Source: Archangiaceae bacterium
GTDB taxonomy: Bacteria > Myxococcota > Myxococcia > Myxococcales > Myxococcaceae
NCBI GenBank assembly: GCA_016714225.1
Contig: JADJNS010000026.1
Coordinates: 124,001 to 188,000, forward strand
Length of the DNA stretch: 64,000 bases
Direction of reading: 5' to 3'
Part shown: piece by piece, positions 49,752 through 58,384 of the stretch
Position numbering within the stretch: the stretch's first letter is position 1
Layout: each line of letters begins with the position of its first letter
Made by a program: the position numbers and the translations under genes
The notes under the pieces: model-generated
Database searches by the model: none
The model's input: only the letters and a program-made list of their open reading frames with translations
What the model was told of the DNA's origin: nothing

Positions 49752-50801
49752 ATGGCGAAGATCGCACTCATCCCCGGAGACGGCGCTGGCATCGAGGTGG
49801 CCGAGCAGGCGCGGCGGGTACTCGAGAAGCTGGCTCCCCAGCACCAGGTGGTGTCGTTCGACTACGGCGCCGAGCGCTACCTCAAGACCGGGGTGGGCAT
49901 GCCGCCCGGGCAGATCGAGGTGTTTCGCGAAGAGTTCGACGCGATTCTCTTCGGCGCGGTGGGCGACGCGCGGGTGAAAGACAACGCCCACGCGCGCGAG
50001 ATTCTGCTCGGGCTGCGCTTCGGGCTCGACCTGTACGTCAACTTCCGCCCCTGCCGGCTGCTCGACGACCGGCTGTCGCCGCTCAAGGGCAAGGGGAAGA
50101 AGGAGATCGACTTCGTGGTGTTCCGCGAGAACACCGAGGGCATGTACAACGCCATCGGCGGCGTCTTCAAAAAGGGCACCCCCGACGAAGTGGCGGTGGC
50201 CGAAGAAATCAACACCCGCAAGGGCGTCAAGCGCATCATCGACGCCGCCTTCGCCTGGGCGAAGAAGAACGGCAAGAAGCGGGTGGCGATGGCCGACAAG
50301 TCGAACGCCATCGGGGCGCACGAGCTGTGGGTGCGCACCTTCAGAGAGGTGGCCGCCGGCTACCCCGAGATCGCCGCGAAGCACTACTACGTCGACGCCA
50401 TCGCCATGCAGCTGGTGGTGAAGCCCGAAGACTTCGAGGTGATCGTCACCACCAACCTGTTCGGCGACATTCTCACCGACCTGGGCGCGGCGCTCACCGG
50501 CGGCATGGGGGTGGCGCCGAGCGCCAACCTGAACCCCGAGTCGACGCCGCTGTTCGAGCCGGTGCACGGCTCGGCACCCGACATCGCCGGCAAGAACCTG
50601 GTGAACCCGTGCGCGATGCTGCTCACCACCGCGCTGATGCTGCGCGAGCTGGGCGACGAGCAGCCGGCGCTCAGGCTCGAGCAGGCGGTAGAGGCCACGG
50701 TGCAGGCCCAGAAGACCACCCGCGACCTGGGCGGCACGCTGGGCACCCGCGAAGCGACCGACGAAGTGCTGTTACGGCTGGGGAACACCGACCTGCGGTG
50801 A
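49752..50801 (+). CDS. Isocitrate/isopropylmalate-family dehydrogenase
   Basis: 349 residues. Beta-decarboxylating NAD(P)-dependent dehydrogenase: IPGDGAG at the N-terminus, FRENTEGMY (substrate-binding Arg and Tyr), ADKSNAI (catalytic Lys), IVTTNLFGDILTDLGAAL (metal-binding Asp pair, in part), EPVHGSAPDIAGKNLVNP (in part). The sequence is closest in style to NAD-linked isopropylmalate/homoisocitrate/tartrate forms. No leuC, leuD or leuA nearby, so an isocitrate- or tartrate-type role cannot be excluded. Ribosome site GAGAGAG before ATG. Confidence 0.88.
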   Translation: MAKIALIPGDGAGIEVAEQARRVLEKLAPQHQVVSFDYGAERYLKTGVGMPPGQIEVFREEFDAILFGAVGDARVKDNAHAREILLGLRFGLDLYVNFRPCRLLDDRLSPLKGKGKKEIDFVVFRENTEGMYNAIGGVFKKGTPDEVAVAEEINTRKGVKRIIDAAFAWAKKNGKKRVAMADKSNAIGAHELWVRTFREVAAGYPEIAAKHYYVDAIAMQLVVKPEDFEVIVTTNLFGDILTDLGAALTGGMGVAPSANLNPESTPLFEPVHGSAPDIAGKNLVNPCAMLLTTALMLRELGDEQPALRLEQAVEATVQAQKTTRDLGGTLGTREATDEVLLRLGNTDLR

Positions 50802-50875
50802 CGCAGTTACCGGTCAAAGACCGGTGTAGGGGTAGACAGCCCGTCGGCCCACCAGCTATTCGCGCCAATCGACAC

Positions 50876-51847
50876 GTGGCCCTCCACCTCGAGTACCCAG
50901 ATAAGTACCGCCTGTGGGACGAGTTGGTGAAAGCCAACACCGACCGCGTGTTCGTCGAGACCGACGAACCGGTGCGGTTGGGCGAGCGGGTGCCGGTCGA
51001 GCTCAAGGTCGAGGGCGTCTCGCTGGTGGCGCTCGGCGACGTGGTGGGCCTGCGCAAGCCGGGGCCGCGCTTCAGGGGCGGCGTCTGGGTGCGCTTCGAC
51101 GACGAAGAGGTCGACAAGGTGCGCCGCTTTCTGGGGCTCACCCAGCAGCCCGACCGCCAGCCGATCGGCCGCCGTCACCCGCGCCAGCCGTGCGCGCTCA
51201 AGGCGGTGTTCCGCCGCCCCGAGCTGCTCGACGAGGTGGTGGTGCGCAACCTGTCAGAGACCGGCGCGCTGCTCGAGACCCAGGCCGGGGTGAAGCCCGG
51301 CGACATGGTCGAGATCGACCTGTACCTCGAGAGCGGCGCGGTGCGCATTCGCTCGGAGCTCACCCGCGAGGGCCCCGAGGGCCGCTACGTGGGGCTGCGC
51401 TTTCTCGAGCTCACCGAGACCCTGCTGGCGCTGATCAAGGCCGAGATGGCGCGGCTGGCGGCGCGGCCGTCGAGCCAGCGGCCCACCGTGCTGGTGGCCG
51501 ACGATGACCCGGCGATTCTCGAGTTCCTGCACAAGGCGCTCTCGAAGTTCGGCTACGAGGTCTTGAAGGCGAAGAGCGGCAACGAGGCGCTGTCGATCAT
51601 TCGCGAGGTGCGGCCCCGCCTGGTGCTGCTCGACATTCTCATGCCCGGCATCGACGGGGTCGACATCTGCAAGGTGATGCGCGCCGACGTCGAGATGGCC
51701 GGCATACCCGTCATCTTCATGTCGGCGCTCGAGGCCTCACGGCTGCACTCGGTGGCCGACACCGCCGGCGCCACCGACTACCTGCCCAAGCCGACCACGC
51801 TGACCGAGCTGCTCAACCTGGTCGGCACCCACCTCAAGTCGCAGTGA
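50876..51847 (+). CDS. PilZ-PilZ-REC regulatory protein
   Basis: 323 residues from GTG 50876. First PilZ-like domain (about 1-85) degenerate. Second PilZ (about 90-195) with RRHPR (RxxxR) and NLSETGALL (NxSxxG), so competent for c-di-GMP. C-terminal receiver (about 205-323): DDDPAILEF acidic pair, phospho-acceptor in VLLDILMPG, Ser in IFMSAL, Lys in YLPKPT. It could integrate c-di-GMP with a phosphorelay, for example from the CheA upstream in the window. No output domain. Same family as the 2.6-kb PilZ protein. Confidence 0.82.
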   Translation: MALHLEYPDKYRLWDELVKANTDRVFVETDEPVRLGERVPVELKVEGVSLVALGDVVGLRKPGPRFRGGVWVRFDDEEVDKVRRFLGLTQQPDRQPIGRRHPRQPCALKAVFRRPELLDEVVVRNLSETGALLETQAGVKPGDMVEIDLYLESGAVRIRSELTREGPEGRYVGLRFLELTETLLALIKAEMARLAARPSSQRPTVLVADDDPAILEFLHKALSKFGYEVLKAKSGNEALSIIREVRPRLVLLDILMPGIDGVDICKVMRADVEMAGIPVIFMSALEASRLHSVADTAGATDYLPKPTTLTELLNLVGTHLKSQ

Positions 51848-51967
51848 GGCGTGCGCGAGGCGCGTCGTACCGGCAGGGGCTTCACCGCAGCTGGTGAGAC
51901 CGACGACCCTGTGCGGTTCGGCATCGGCCTTTGGGAGCTCCGGTCGGCCGCGCGGCTGAGTGCAGGG

Positions 51968-52664
51968 CTACTTCTGAGCGACTTCCCTGACGGGCGGGTT
52001 CGAGGCGCGAGGGCCGAGGCCGGCCTTCTTGCGCGCCTCGAGCAGCTTCTGCACGTCGCCGTCGGCCAGCGGCGGCACGGGCCCCAGCGACCGGGCCACG
52101 CTCAAGATCTTGGCGTAGTGCTCGACGAGCTCCATGCGCAGCAGGGCCAGCGAGAGCTCGGGCGCGCAGGTGAACACGCCGTTGCCCGAGAGCAGCATCG
52201 CGTCGTGCTCGCGCGCCGCTTTTTCCATCGCCTCGACGCCGGCTTTGTCTTTGGGCATCACCCGCGGCAGCGTGGGAATGCGAGCGCCCAGCGAGACCAC
52301 GATCTCGGGCATCGCGAGGGGGGCGAGCTCTTGCCCCACCAGGCCGAACGCGGTGGCGAGCGGCGGGTGGGCGTGAATCACCGCGTCGACCTCGGGGCGC
52401 ACCCGGTAGATGGCGAGGTGCAGCTCAAGCTCGCTGAACGGCTTCTTGCGGCCCTCGAGCACCTTGCCGCCCGAGTCGACGATGATGAGCGAGGCGTCGT
52501 CGACGTCGCGCTTGCTGTACGCGGTGGGCGTGATGAGAAAGCGCTCGCCGGTGCAGCCGCAGCGAGAGGTTGCCGTCGTGGTTGGCGACCCAGCCGTTCT
52601 CGTGCAGGCGCCGCGAGACGGCCACTACCTCGGCGCGCACGAACGGCAGCGGAGCGACCGGCAT
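51968..52664 (-). pseudogene. Class II (fuculose-phosphate-type) aldolase, frameshifted
   Basis: Two frames join into a complete 231-residue class II aldolase if one extra base near 52550 is skipped. The N-terminal part runs from ATG 52664 (VSRRLHENGWVANHDGNLSLRL) and the C-terminal part continues in the next frame (GERFLITPTAYSKRDVDD ... HAHPPLATAFG ... ELVEHYAKI), with zinc ligands His-x-His and the third His intact. Left unrepaired, the first frame stops near 52430. It is the last gene of a coupled unit with two microcompartment vertex genes (TGATG at 52664). Class II aldolases of this kind make an aldehyde inside sugar-degrading microcompartments. Sequencing error, real decay or +1 frameshifting cannot be told apart. 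Confidence 0.8.
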
Positions 52665-52948
52665 CAGCGCTGCCCTGTGGCGAGGTCGACCGAGTCGACC
52701 ACTCCCACGATGATCGAGCGAATGGGGGCCAGCTTGTCGCCGATGATCTGCCGAACTCCGTTGCCCTCGCGCATCACCAGCACCACGTCGCCCTTGCCGG
52801 CGCTCGAGCTGTGGTCGATGGCGATGAAGCTCTTGCCGATGGGCTTCTGCAGCTCGTCGAGCGGCTGCACCACCAGCAGCTTGCGGGCGTGAAACGCCGG
52901 GTGCTTCGCGGTCGCGACCACCGTGCCCAGTACGCGGCAGAGGTTCAC
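52664..52948 (-). CDS. Bacterial microcompartment vertex protein (EutN/CcmL, BMC-P)
   Basis: 94 residues from GTG 52948. Pfam EutN_CcmL: NLCRVLGTVVATAKHPAF, KLLVVQPLD, GDVVLVMREGNGVRQI and SIIVGVVDSVDL. Five copies cap a vertex of the icosahedral protein shell of a microcompartment. The GTG overlaps the TGA of the other BMC-P gene (GTGA), and its own TGA overlaps the aldolase ATG. No shell hexamer gene (BMC-H or BMC-T) is in the window. Confidence 0.9.
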   Translation of the reverse strand: MNLCRVLGTVVATAKHPAFHARKLLVVQPLDELQKPIGKSFIAIDHSSSAGKGDVVLVMREGNGVRQIIGDKLAPIRSIIVGVVDSVDLATGQR

Positions 52949-53208
52949 GCGTCGACCTCGTCGACGATGCCGACGATGGCGGCGTCGACCGGCACGAACC
53001 ACGGGTCACAGGCGAGGGCGGCCTCGCGGCTGCCCACCAGGTAGACCAGCGTCTGGGGCGACGCCGAGATGGTGTCGACCGCGACCTCGGGCGGCCCCGA
53101 AGGCTCTTTCTTGTGGTCGAGCGGCTGCACCACCAACAGGCGCTTGCCCTCGAGGCCCTTGGCCTTCTGGGTGGCGACGACGGTGCCGATGACGCGGCCG
53201 AGGTACAT
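52945..53208 (-). CDS. Bacterial microcompartment vertex protein (EutN/CcmL, BMC-P)
   Basis: 87 residues, ATG 53208. YLGRVIGTVVATQKAKGLEG, RLLVVQPLDHKKEP, TLVYLVGSREAALA, and AIVGIVDEVD mark the EutN/CcmL fold. It is a diverged paralogue of the next gene. First of the three-gene coupled unit; the 149 bp before it hold GTCCAC repeats. Two BMC-P paralogues per locus is usual for microcompartments of Planctomycetes and Haliangium type. Confidence 0.9.
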   Translation of the reverse strand: MYLGRVIGTVVATQKAKGLEGKRLLVVQPLDHKKEPSGPPEVAVDTISASPQTLVYLVGSREAALACDPWFVPVDAAIVGIVDEVDA

Positions 53209-53302
53209 GCAGACAGGGGAGTTACTTCAATGCCGGGCGGGTGCAAAGCCTTCGTGGGGGCCGCCAGTTTGTTCGGGTGTAAGTGGCTTCTCGCCAGAGG
53301 CC

Positions 53303-53332
53303 GTCAACGTCCACGACCACGTCCACGTCCAC
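53303..53332. repeat. Hexanucleotide tandem repeat of GTCCAC type
   Basis: Five units GTCAAC GTCCAC GACCAC GTCCAC GTCCAC, about 100 bp upstream of the first microcompartment gene and 25 bp after the AgmX-type gene. Same GTNNAC pattern as at 15.84 kb. Confidence 0.75.
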
Positions 53333-53357
53333 GAAGGCCAGGGGCGGGGACGGTGAC

Positions 53358-55238
53358 CTAGCCCCCCATCGCCGCGCCGAGCACCAGCGGAATCTGAATC
53401 TCCGAGTCGCTGTCGGCGGCGGGGAAGGTGATCTTCTTGGCGCGGTCGCGCAGGCACCCGCCCAAGTCGGTGAGCTCGACGCGCTTGGGCTCGAGCGAGA
53501 CGCCCTTCACAGCGCCCGAGGTGCCGACCTGCATCACCAGCACCACCTTCTCGAGCTTCACGTTGGGGTTGCGCTTGAGCGCGTCTTCCACGCAGCCGAC
53601 CAGCGCCTTCATGCGCTCGTTCATGGTCTTGGCGACCGCGTCGGCGTCGAGCCCGCCGCCCTTCTCGATGGTGGGGGCCTGCGACTCGAGGCGCACCTTG
53701 GGGCCGACGTCGCTCTTGCTGCCGAGGCTCACTTCGCTGCCCGTCGGGCCCGACGAGCCGTAGAGCTTCTCGAGCTCTTCTTTGGTGTACTTGGGCGCGG
53801 CCTGTCTGTCTTCGCGGCGGCCGGGCAGCAGGTCGACGTCGCGGCCGCCCGCCTGCTGGTTGCCCAGGTTCTGGGCGGCGCGCGCGGCCACGCGCTTCGC
53901 TTCGGCGGCACGCTCGGCGGCGGCGCGCTTGGCTTCGGCCTCGGCCTTCTTCTTCTGGGTGTCGCCCGAGAGCAGATCTTTGATGCCGGTAGAGAAGCCG
54001 GCCGGGGTGAAGAACTCCTGCTCGACCAGCTCGCCCTTCTCGTTCTGCACCATCACCGGCGGCACCACGTGCAGCTTGGAGAGCATGAACAGCACGCCCA
54101 CCGGCAGGCCGATGATGGAGAAGACGAACAGGGCGATCTTCCACGGCGGGTTGCGCTTGTTCACCCCCGCCTTGGCGATGAAGAACTTGGTCGCTTCGCC
54201 AGGCGGCGGTGCGTCTTTGGGGTCGGCCTCGCCGAGCGCCGCGAACGGGTCGAAGTTCTTGTCGGCGGCCGCGCCGGCGTCGGGCGAGGTCTCGCCGGGG
54301 TTGAGCGGCTCTTCACCCCTGGGGTGGAGGCCGCTGACGTCGTTGAAGAGGTCGTTGAGCGGCGCGTTCTCACTGGGGCCCGGTACGGTGGTCTCGAGCG
54401 TGGTGCTGCGCTCGGGCCCAGGCGTGGGGGCGGGAGCAGGCTGGGGCTTCGGCTCGACCCGGGGCTGGGCACCGGTCTTGCGGTCGATCGACGGGCGCGG
54501 CACGGCCGCGGGCGCAGGCGCGCCGGCGTCGGGCAGCACCGGCTTGGCGAACTGGCCGGTCTTGGGGCGCGCCGGAGCCGAGGGCTGCGGCGACGAGAGC
54601 GGCTGGGTGCTGAACGGGGCCGCCACGGGGCGGGCCTCGTCGGCGCCGTGGCCATTGCCGTTGCCCTTGCGGGTGATTTCGGGTGAGGGCACCTCGTTGG
54701 CGGTAGCGACGTCGCGGGCGACTGCCTTGCTGCTCTTGGTGGTGGGGCGCGAGGCCGCGGGCGCGGGCTGCACCGGGCCGACCGCCGAGGCGCCCACCGA
54801 GACTCCGGCGAAAACCGGCGAGACCTCGGGCACGTCGCTGGCGCGCTTCCAGTCGGCCATGCCCTGCTTCCACAGGTAGGTGCGCAGCGAGACCTCTCCG
54901 GTCTTCACCCGCAGCTCGAGATCGCGCAAGGTGAGCGGGCCGATCTGCTTGCCCTTCACCATCGCGAACCAGGTGGGCGAGAGATCCAACGCGGGCATGG
55001 CGCGGGTGCGCTCGTCTTCCCACGGGCTGCTGCCGACCATGCCGCCGACGCCCGGAGCAGCGACGTTCGACGAGGTGGCGGCGAGCGGGGCGGCGGTCTG
55101 ACCGGCTGCGCCCGCGGGCGGCCCCTGCACGCTGATGAGGTTCTGGCACTGCTTGCAACGGATCTTCACCGACTTGCCGCGCACTTTGTCGTCGGCAATC
55201 GCGTATCGCTTGTTGCACTTGTCGCAGGTGACGTTCAC
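53358..55238 (-). CDS. Zinc-ribbon/GYF/AgmX C-terminal domain protein (GltJ-like)
   Basis: 626 residues. N-terminal zinc ribbon (CDKCNKRY ... CKQCQN, 5-33), a GYF_2-type domain at about 88-140 (WFAMVKGKQIGPLTLRDLELRV in part), a 200-residue Pro/Ala/Ser linker, one membrane helix at about 365-387 (WKIALFVFSIIGLPVGVLFML), a charged coiled coil at about 425-460, and a C-terminal TonB-C/AgmX-PglI domain (about 520-626, VVLVMQVGTSGAVKGVSL). This is the layout of GltJ, the gliding-motility protein of Myxococcus that links cytosolic MglA to the periplasm; other glt genes are not here, so a paralogue is possible. Confidence 0.82.
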   Translation of the reverse strand: MNVTCDKCNKRYAIADDKVRGKSVKIRCKQCQNLISVQGPPAGAAGQTAAPLAATSSNVAAPGVGGMVGSSPWEDERTRAMPALDLSPTWFAMVKGKQIGPLTLRDLELRVKTGEVSLRTYLWKQGMADWKRASDVPEVSPVFAGVSVGASAVGPVQPAPAASRPTTKSSKAVARDVATANEVPSPEITRKGNGNGHGADEARPVAAPFSTQPLSSPQPSAPARPKTGQFAKPVLPDAGAPAPAAVPRPSIDRKTGAQPRVEPKPQPAPAPTPGPERSTTLETTVPGPSENAPLNDLFNDVSGLHPRGEEPLNPGETSPDAGAAADKNFDPFAALGEADPKDAPPPGEATKFFIAKAGVNKRNPPWKIALFVFSIIGLPVGVLFMLSKLHVVPPVMVQNEKGELVEQEFFTPAGFSTGIKDLLSGDTQKKKAEAEAKRAAAERAAEAKRVAARAAQNLGNQQAGGRDVDLLPGRREDRQAAPKYTKEELEKLYGSSGPTGSEVSLGSKSDVGPKVRLESQAPTIEKGGGLDADAVAKTMNERMKALVGCVEDALKRNPNVKLEKVVLVMQVGTSGAVKGVSLEPKRVELTDLGGCLRDRAKKITFPAADSDSEIQIPLVLGAAMGG

Positions 55239-55326
55239 GCCAGCGGCCCGCCCAAAGCGTAGCGCGCACCTCCGCGGGTAGCCAGACGTTGACTTGCAAA
55301 CCTCCGACGATTATTCCGCCGCGCCC

Positions 55327-55614
55327 ATGGCCGCCAAGGATCTCGGAAGCAAGTTCGTCTGCTTCAAGTGCAACACGAAGTTCTACGACATGAAGAAGCC
55401 TGATCCGGTCTGCCCGAAGTGCGGCAGCGATCAGCGTGAGAGCCCGGCCAACAAGCCCGCCGAGAAGGGCCGCGGCCGCCTCGCCGCGGTGCCTCGCGTG
55501 GTCGAGCCGGTCGAGCCGGTGGTGCCCGCCGCCGCCGAGGGCGAAGAGAGCGAAGAGGAAGAGCTCGACGGCGCGATCGAAGACGAAGAGGCGATCGAAG
55601 AAGAAGACCCCTGA
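55327..55614 (+). CDS. FYDLN-acid family zinc-ribbon protein
   Basis: 95 residues from ATG 55327 (an upstream TTG at 55294 is possible). N-terminal zinc ribbon VCFKCNTKFYDMKKPDPVCPKCG and an acidic C-terminus (Glu/Asp run), the TIGR02300 pattern, with FYDM in place of FYDLN. The family is found in proteobacteria and its role is not known. Divergent from the AgmX-type gene. Confidence 0.8.
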   Translation: MAAKDLGSKFVCFKCNTKFYDMKKPDPVCPKCGSDQRESPANKPAEKGRGRLAAVPRVVEPVEPVVPAAAEGEESEEEELDGAIEDEEAIEEEDP

Positions 55615-55624
55615 AGGCCGCGCT

Positions 55625-56329
55625 TCAGAGCGAGGTATTCAACTTCCCCTCACCCGAGGGGGGCACGTCGACCGAGACCTTCTTTTCACCGCGCAGCGGG
55701 TGCCACAGGCGCAGCGGCCGCGCGCCCGGGCTGACCCCCTTCAAGGTGAAGTGGCCCTCGGCGTCGGTGATCGCCCACTGCTGGTGAGGCAGCACCATCA
55801 CGTCGGCCCGCATCCACGGGTGGACGTCGCAGACCAGCTTCACCGGGCCTGCCGACTGGGGCAGGGCGCGCTCGATGACCTGCCCTTCAATGGGCATGCC
55901 GACGTTGAAGAGCTCCTGGGCGCGCACGTTGTGCATCAGCGGGTCCGAGTTCTTCACCTTGAGCTTGCCGCCCGTGTGGCCCACCACCACCGCAGGCTGG
56001 TAGGCGCAGCGCTGCTGATCGATGAGCGGGGTCGCGGCATCGCTCGGCGCGGTAGGAGCGGCGTCTTCGACCCACACCACCACGTTGGCGAGCGCGCGAT
56101 CGGGGCCGATCTTCAGGGTCGGGTCGGGTGCGTGGTCGCCGCAGACCTTGCGCACGTTCTCGGGCAGCGCGATCGGGTCTGGGGCTGCGGCGTCGGTGCG
56201 AATGGTGCCCGAGATGGTGCTGGTGGAGTCGAGGCGGGGAGCGGGCAGAGCGGTGACGCCTTTGTCGCACGCCGCGATGATCCAAACGAACGCTACGAAT
56301 TGCCGGTTGGATCGTGCGATACGTTTCAT
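55625..56329 (-). CDS. Cupredoxin-like lipoprotein
   Basis: 234 residues, lipoprotein (IIAACDK). Residues about 40-100 look like a carboxypeptidase-regulatory beta-sandwich; the rest has a type-1 copper site: His in LMHNVRA, then Cys-His-Met in VCDVHPWMRADVM. Similar proteins appear in methylamine or respiratory gene sets as electron carriers. A C-terminal ISTDAEGHFTLKGVSPG-like segment follows. It converges on the FYDLN gene. Confidence 0.8.
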   Translation of the reverse strand: MKRIARSNRQFVAFVWIIAACDKGVTALPAPRLDSTSTISGTIRTDAAAPDPIALPENVRKVCGDHAPDPTLKIGPDRALANVVVWVEDAAPTAPSDAATPLIDQQRCAYQPAVVVGHTGGKLKVKNSDPLMHNVRAQELFNVGMPIEGQVIERALPQSAGPVKLVCDVHPWMRADVMVLPHQQWAITDAEGHFTLKGVSPGARPLRLWHPLRGEKKVSVDVPPSGEGKLNTSL

Positions 56330-56363
56330 GTAGAAGCACGGCGCTTAGCGCACGGAGGAAGTT

Positions 56364-57089
56364 TTGCGGGAGAAACTGCAGTCGTTGGCCGCTCTCCAAA
56401 AAGTCGATTTGGAGATCGCCGCTTTCAAGAAGTCGGCGGAGACCTACCCCAAGCAGATTGCGGAGCTCGAGAAAGAGCTCGGGCTCGTTCGCAGCGCAGT
56501 CGAGGTCGAGCGGGGCAAGCTCGACGACATCGAGCGGCAGCGCTCGACGCTCGAGCAGACCATCACCGAAGAGAAGGACAAGGTGAAGAAGTGGGAGGCG
56601 CGGCTCACCGAGCAGCGTTCGACCCGCGAGTACTCGGCGCTGGCGCGTGAAATCGACATCGCCAAGAAGAGCAACGTGACCATGGCCGAAGAGCTGGTCG
56701 AGCTCGGCAAGTCGCAGGGCACCCAGCGCGAGATGGTGAAGGCGAAAGACGCCGAGCTGGCGGCGCGCGCCGCTGCGCTGGCGGGCAAGATGGGCGAGCT
56801 TCGCGGCAAGCTGGCCGAGGCCGAAGCGGGAGTGCGCGGGCTGGAAGAGAAGCGCGCCGACGCGGCGAAGAACGTCGACGCCGCGCTGCTGCGCCGCTAC
56901 GACACCGTTCGCAAGAAGCGCATGCCGGCGATGGTGCCGCTCGCTCCGCCGAACACGTGCACCGGCTGCCGCATGAACGTGCCGCCGCAGCTGTACAACA
57001 CGCTCAAGACCAACCTCAGCTTCGACACCTGCCCGTCGTGCATGCGGATCATTCACGCGCCTGAGGCGATCGAAGCGCCGGCGAAGTAA
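56364..57089 (+). CDS. Coiled-coil protein with C4 zinc ribbon (CdsZ/DUF164 type)
   Basis: 241 residues. TTG start with an excellent GGAGGAA three bases upstream. A two-helix coiled coil at about 1-175 (LQKVDLEIAAFKKS ... RSTREYSALAREIDIAKK) and a C4-type zinc ribbon at the end (CTGCRMNVP ... CPSC). Family members bind nucleic acid or bridge proteins; function is not established. Followed after five bases by rnhA-like gene, a pairing seen in many proteobacteria. Confidence 0.85.
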   Translation: MREKLQSLAALQKVDLEIAAFKKSAETYPKQIAELEKELGLVRSAVEVERGKLDDIERQRSTLEQTITEEKDKVKKWEARLTEQRSTREYSALAREIDIAKKSNVTMAEELVELGKSQGTQREMVKAKDAELAARAAALAGKMGELRGKLAEAEAGVRGLEEKRADAAKNVDAALLRRYDTVRKKRMPAMVPLAPPNTCTGCRMNVPPQLYNTLKTNLSFDTCPSCMRIIHAPEAIEAPAK

Positions 57090-57094
57090 GCTCC

Positions 57095-57724
57095 GTGGCG
57101 ATGCCGCGAGCGCTGAGACTGGCGAAGGTCACGCCCAAGGCGACCGGTGACGCAGAGGTGCTGCGCTTCATCGCTCGCCAGGAAGACCTGCAGGCCACCC
57201 TCGAGGCCTTTCCCGGGTTGGGGCGGGCACAGCTGCAGCGCCTGCTCGAGCGGGCGGCGACGAGCCTCGACTCGAACGGCAAGACGCTGGGCGCGCTGCC
57301 GAGGCTGTCGACTCCGGCGCCCGAGCGGGTGCGGGTGTACAGCGACGGCGCGGCGCGGGGGAACCCGGGCCTGTCGGGCGCGGGCGCGGTGCTGGTCGCC
57401 CCGTCGGGCCAGGTGGTCGATCGGCTGGGGAAATTTCTCGGCACCCAGACGAACAACTACGCCGAGTACATGGGCCTGCTGCTCGGGCTGCGCCGAGCGA
57501 AGGCCCTCGGAGCGCGCGAGGTCGAGGTCTACGCCGACAGCGAGCTGATGATTCGGCAGCTCGGCGGGCGGTACCAGGTGAAGTCGCTCAGCTTGAAGCC
57601 GCTGTACGACGAGGCGGTGCGGCTCTTGAACGACTTCTCGCGCGTGAAGCTGGTGCACGTGCCGCGAGAGATGAACAAGCAGGCCGATGAGATGAGCAAC
57701 CGCGCGATCGACGAGCGGTTGTAG
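57095..57724 (+). CDS. Ribonuclease HI family protein
   Basis: 209 residues, GTG start (ATG 57101 is an alternative). RNase H fold from about residue 78: YSDGAARGNPG (first catalytic Asp), NYAEYMGLLLGL (Glu), VYADSELMI (second Asp), NKQADEMSNRA (fourth acid). The N-terminal 75 residues are helical and not part of RNase H, perhaps a nucleic-acid binding add-on. It should cleave RNA in RNA-DNA hybrids, or degrade tRNA ends in related families. Likely co-transcribed with the zinc-ribbon gene. Confidence 0.88.
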   Translation: MAMPRALRLAKVTPKATGDAEVLRFIARQEDLQATLEAFPGLGRAQLQRLLERAATSLDSNGKTLGALPRLSTPAPERVRVYSDGAARGNPGLSGAGAVLVAPSGQVVDRLGKFLGTQTNNYAEYMGLLLGLRRAKALGAREVEVYADSELMIRQLGGRYQVKSLSLKPLYDEAVRLLNDFSRVKLVHVPREMNKQADEMSNRAIDERL

Positions 57725-57745
57725 AACCTGCGCGGTGGGTCTGCG

Positions 57746-58384
57746 TCAGGCGTGGTGAAGCCGTCGTTCCGGTGCGCCGCGCCCTGCGTTCTTCATCGCC
57801 AACGCGCCGAGCACCCCCAAGAGCAGGCCGCTGAGAATGAAGGCGACGTCCCACGCGAGCTGACCCGCGCCGGGGTGAACGTGGTGGAGGCCGTAGAGCT
57901 GGTGGTCGAAGACTCCTTCGATCGAGTTGAAGAGGCCCCACCCCCACATCAGCCCGGCGGCGAACTCGCGGCCGTCGAAAGCCACGCCCCGCTTGCCACA
58001 ACGGAACAGCAGGCCCAGGCCGAGGGCGACGGCGAGCCACGTGGCCAGATGAAAGATGCCGTCGAAGATCATGTTGTACTTCATCGCGATGAGCTCGTCG
58101 GGCGGCACCTTGCTCGACATCATGTTGTGCCACTGAAGCAACTGATGCAGCACGATGCCGTCGACGAAGCCGCCCATGCCGAGCCCCACCACCATCGCGG
58201 CGGCCAGCAACGCGCGCTTTCGGCCCACGAGGGCGATCACCGCGAACATCAGCGCGAGCGGCACGAAGAGCATGCCGAGAAAGGGCAGCAGGTCGCCCAG
58301 GGCCTGGGCACGTGCTGCAACCTGGGTCGGGCAGTTGGGGCACGCGAGAACATTGAGCATGACCGTCGGCCGTTCATCGCTCAT
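57746..58384 (-). CDS. DUF2243 multi-helix membrane protein
   Basis: 212 residues from ATG 58384. Five to six helices with the family motifs GFVDGIVLHQLLQWHNM, FDGIFHLATW and FNSIEGVFDHQLYGLHHVHPG, giving several conserved His on the same side of the membrane that could hold metal or haem. Often next to cytochrome oxidase assembly genes in other genomes. Converges on the RNase H gene. Confidence 0.8.
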   Translation of the reverse strand: MSDERPTVMLNVLACPNCPTQVAARAQALGDLLPFLGMLFVPLALMFAVIALVGRKRALLAAAMVVGLGMGGFVDGIVLHQLLQWHNMMSSKVPPDELIAMKYNMIFDGIFHLATWLAVALGLGLLFRCGKRGVAFDGREFAAGLMWGWGLFNSIEGVFDHQLYGLHHVHPGAGQLAWDVAFILSGLLLGVLGALAMKNAGRGAPERRLHHA

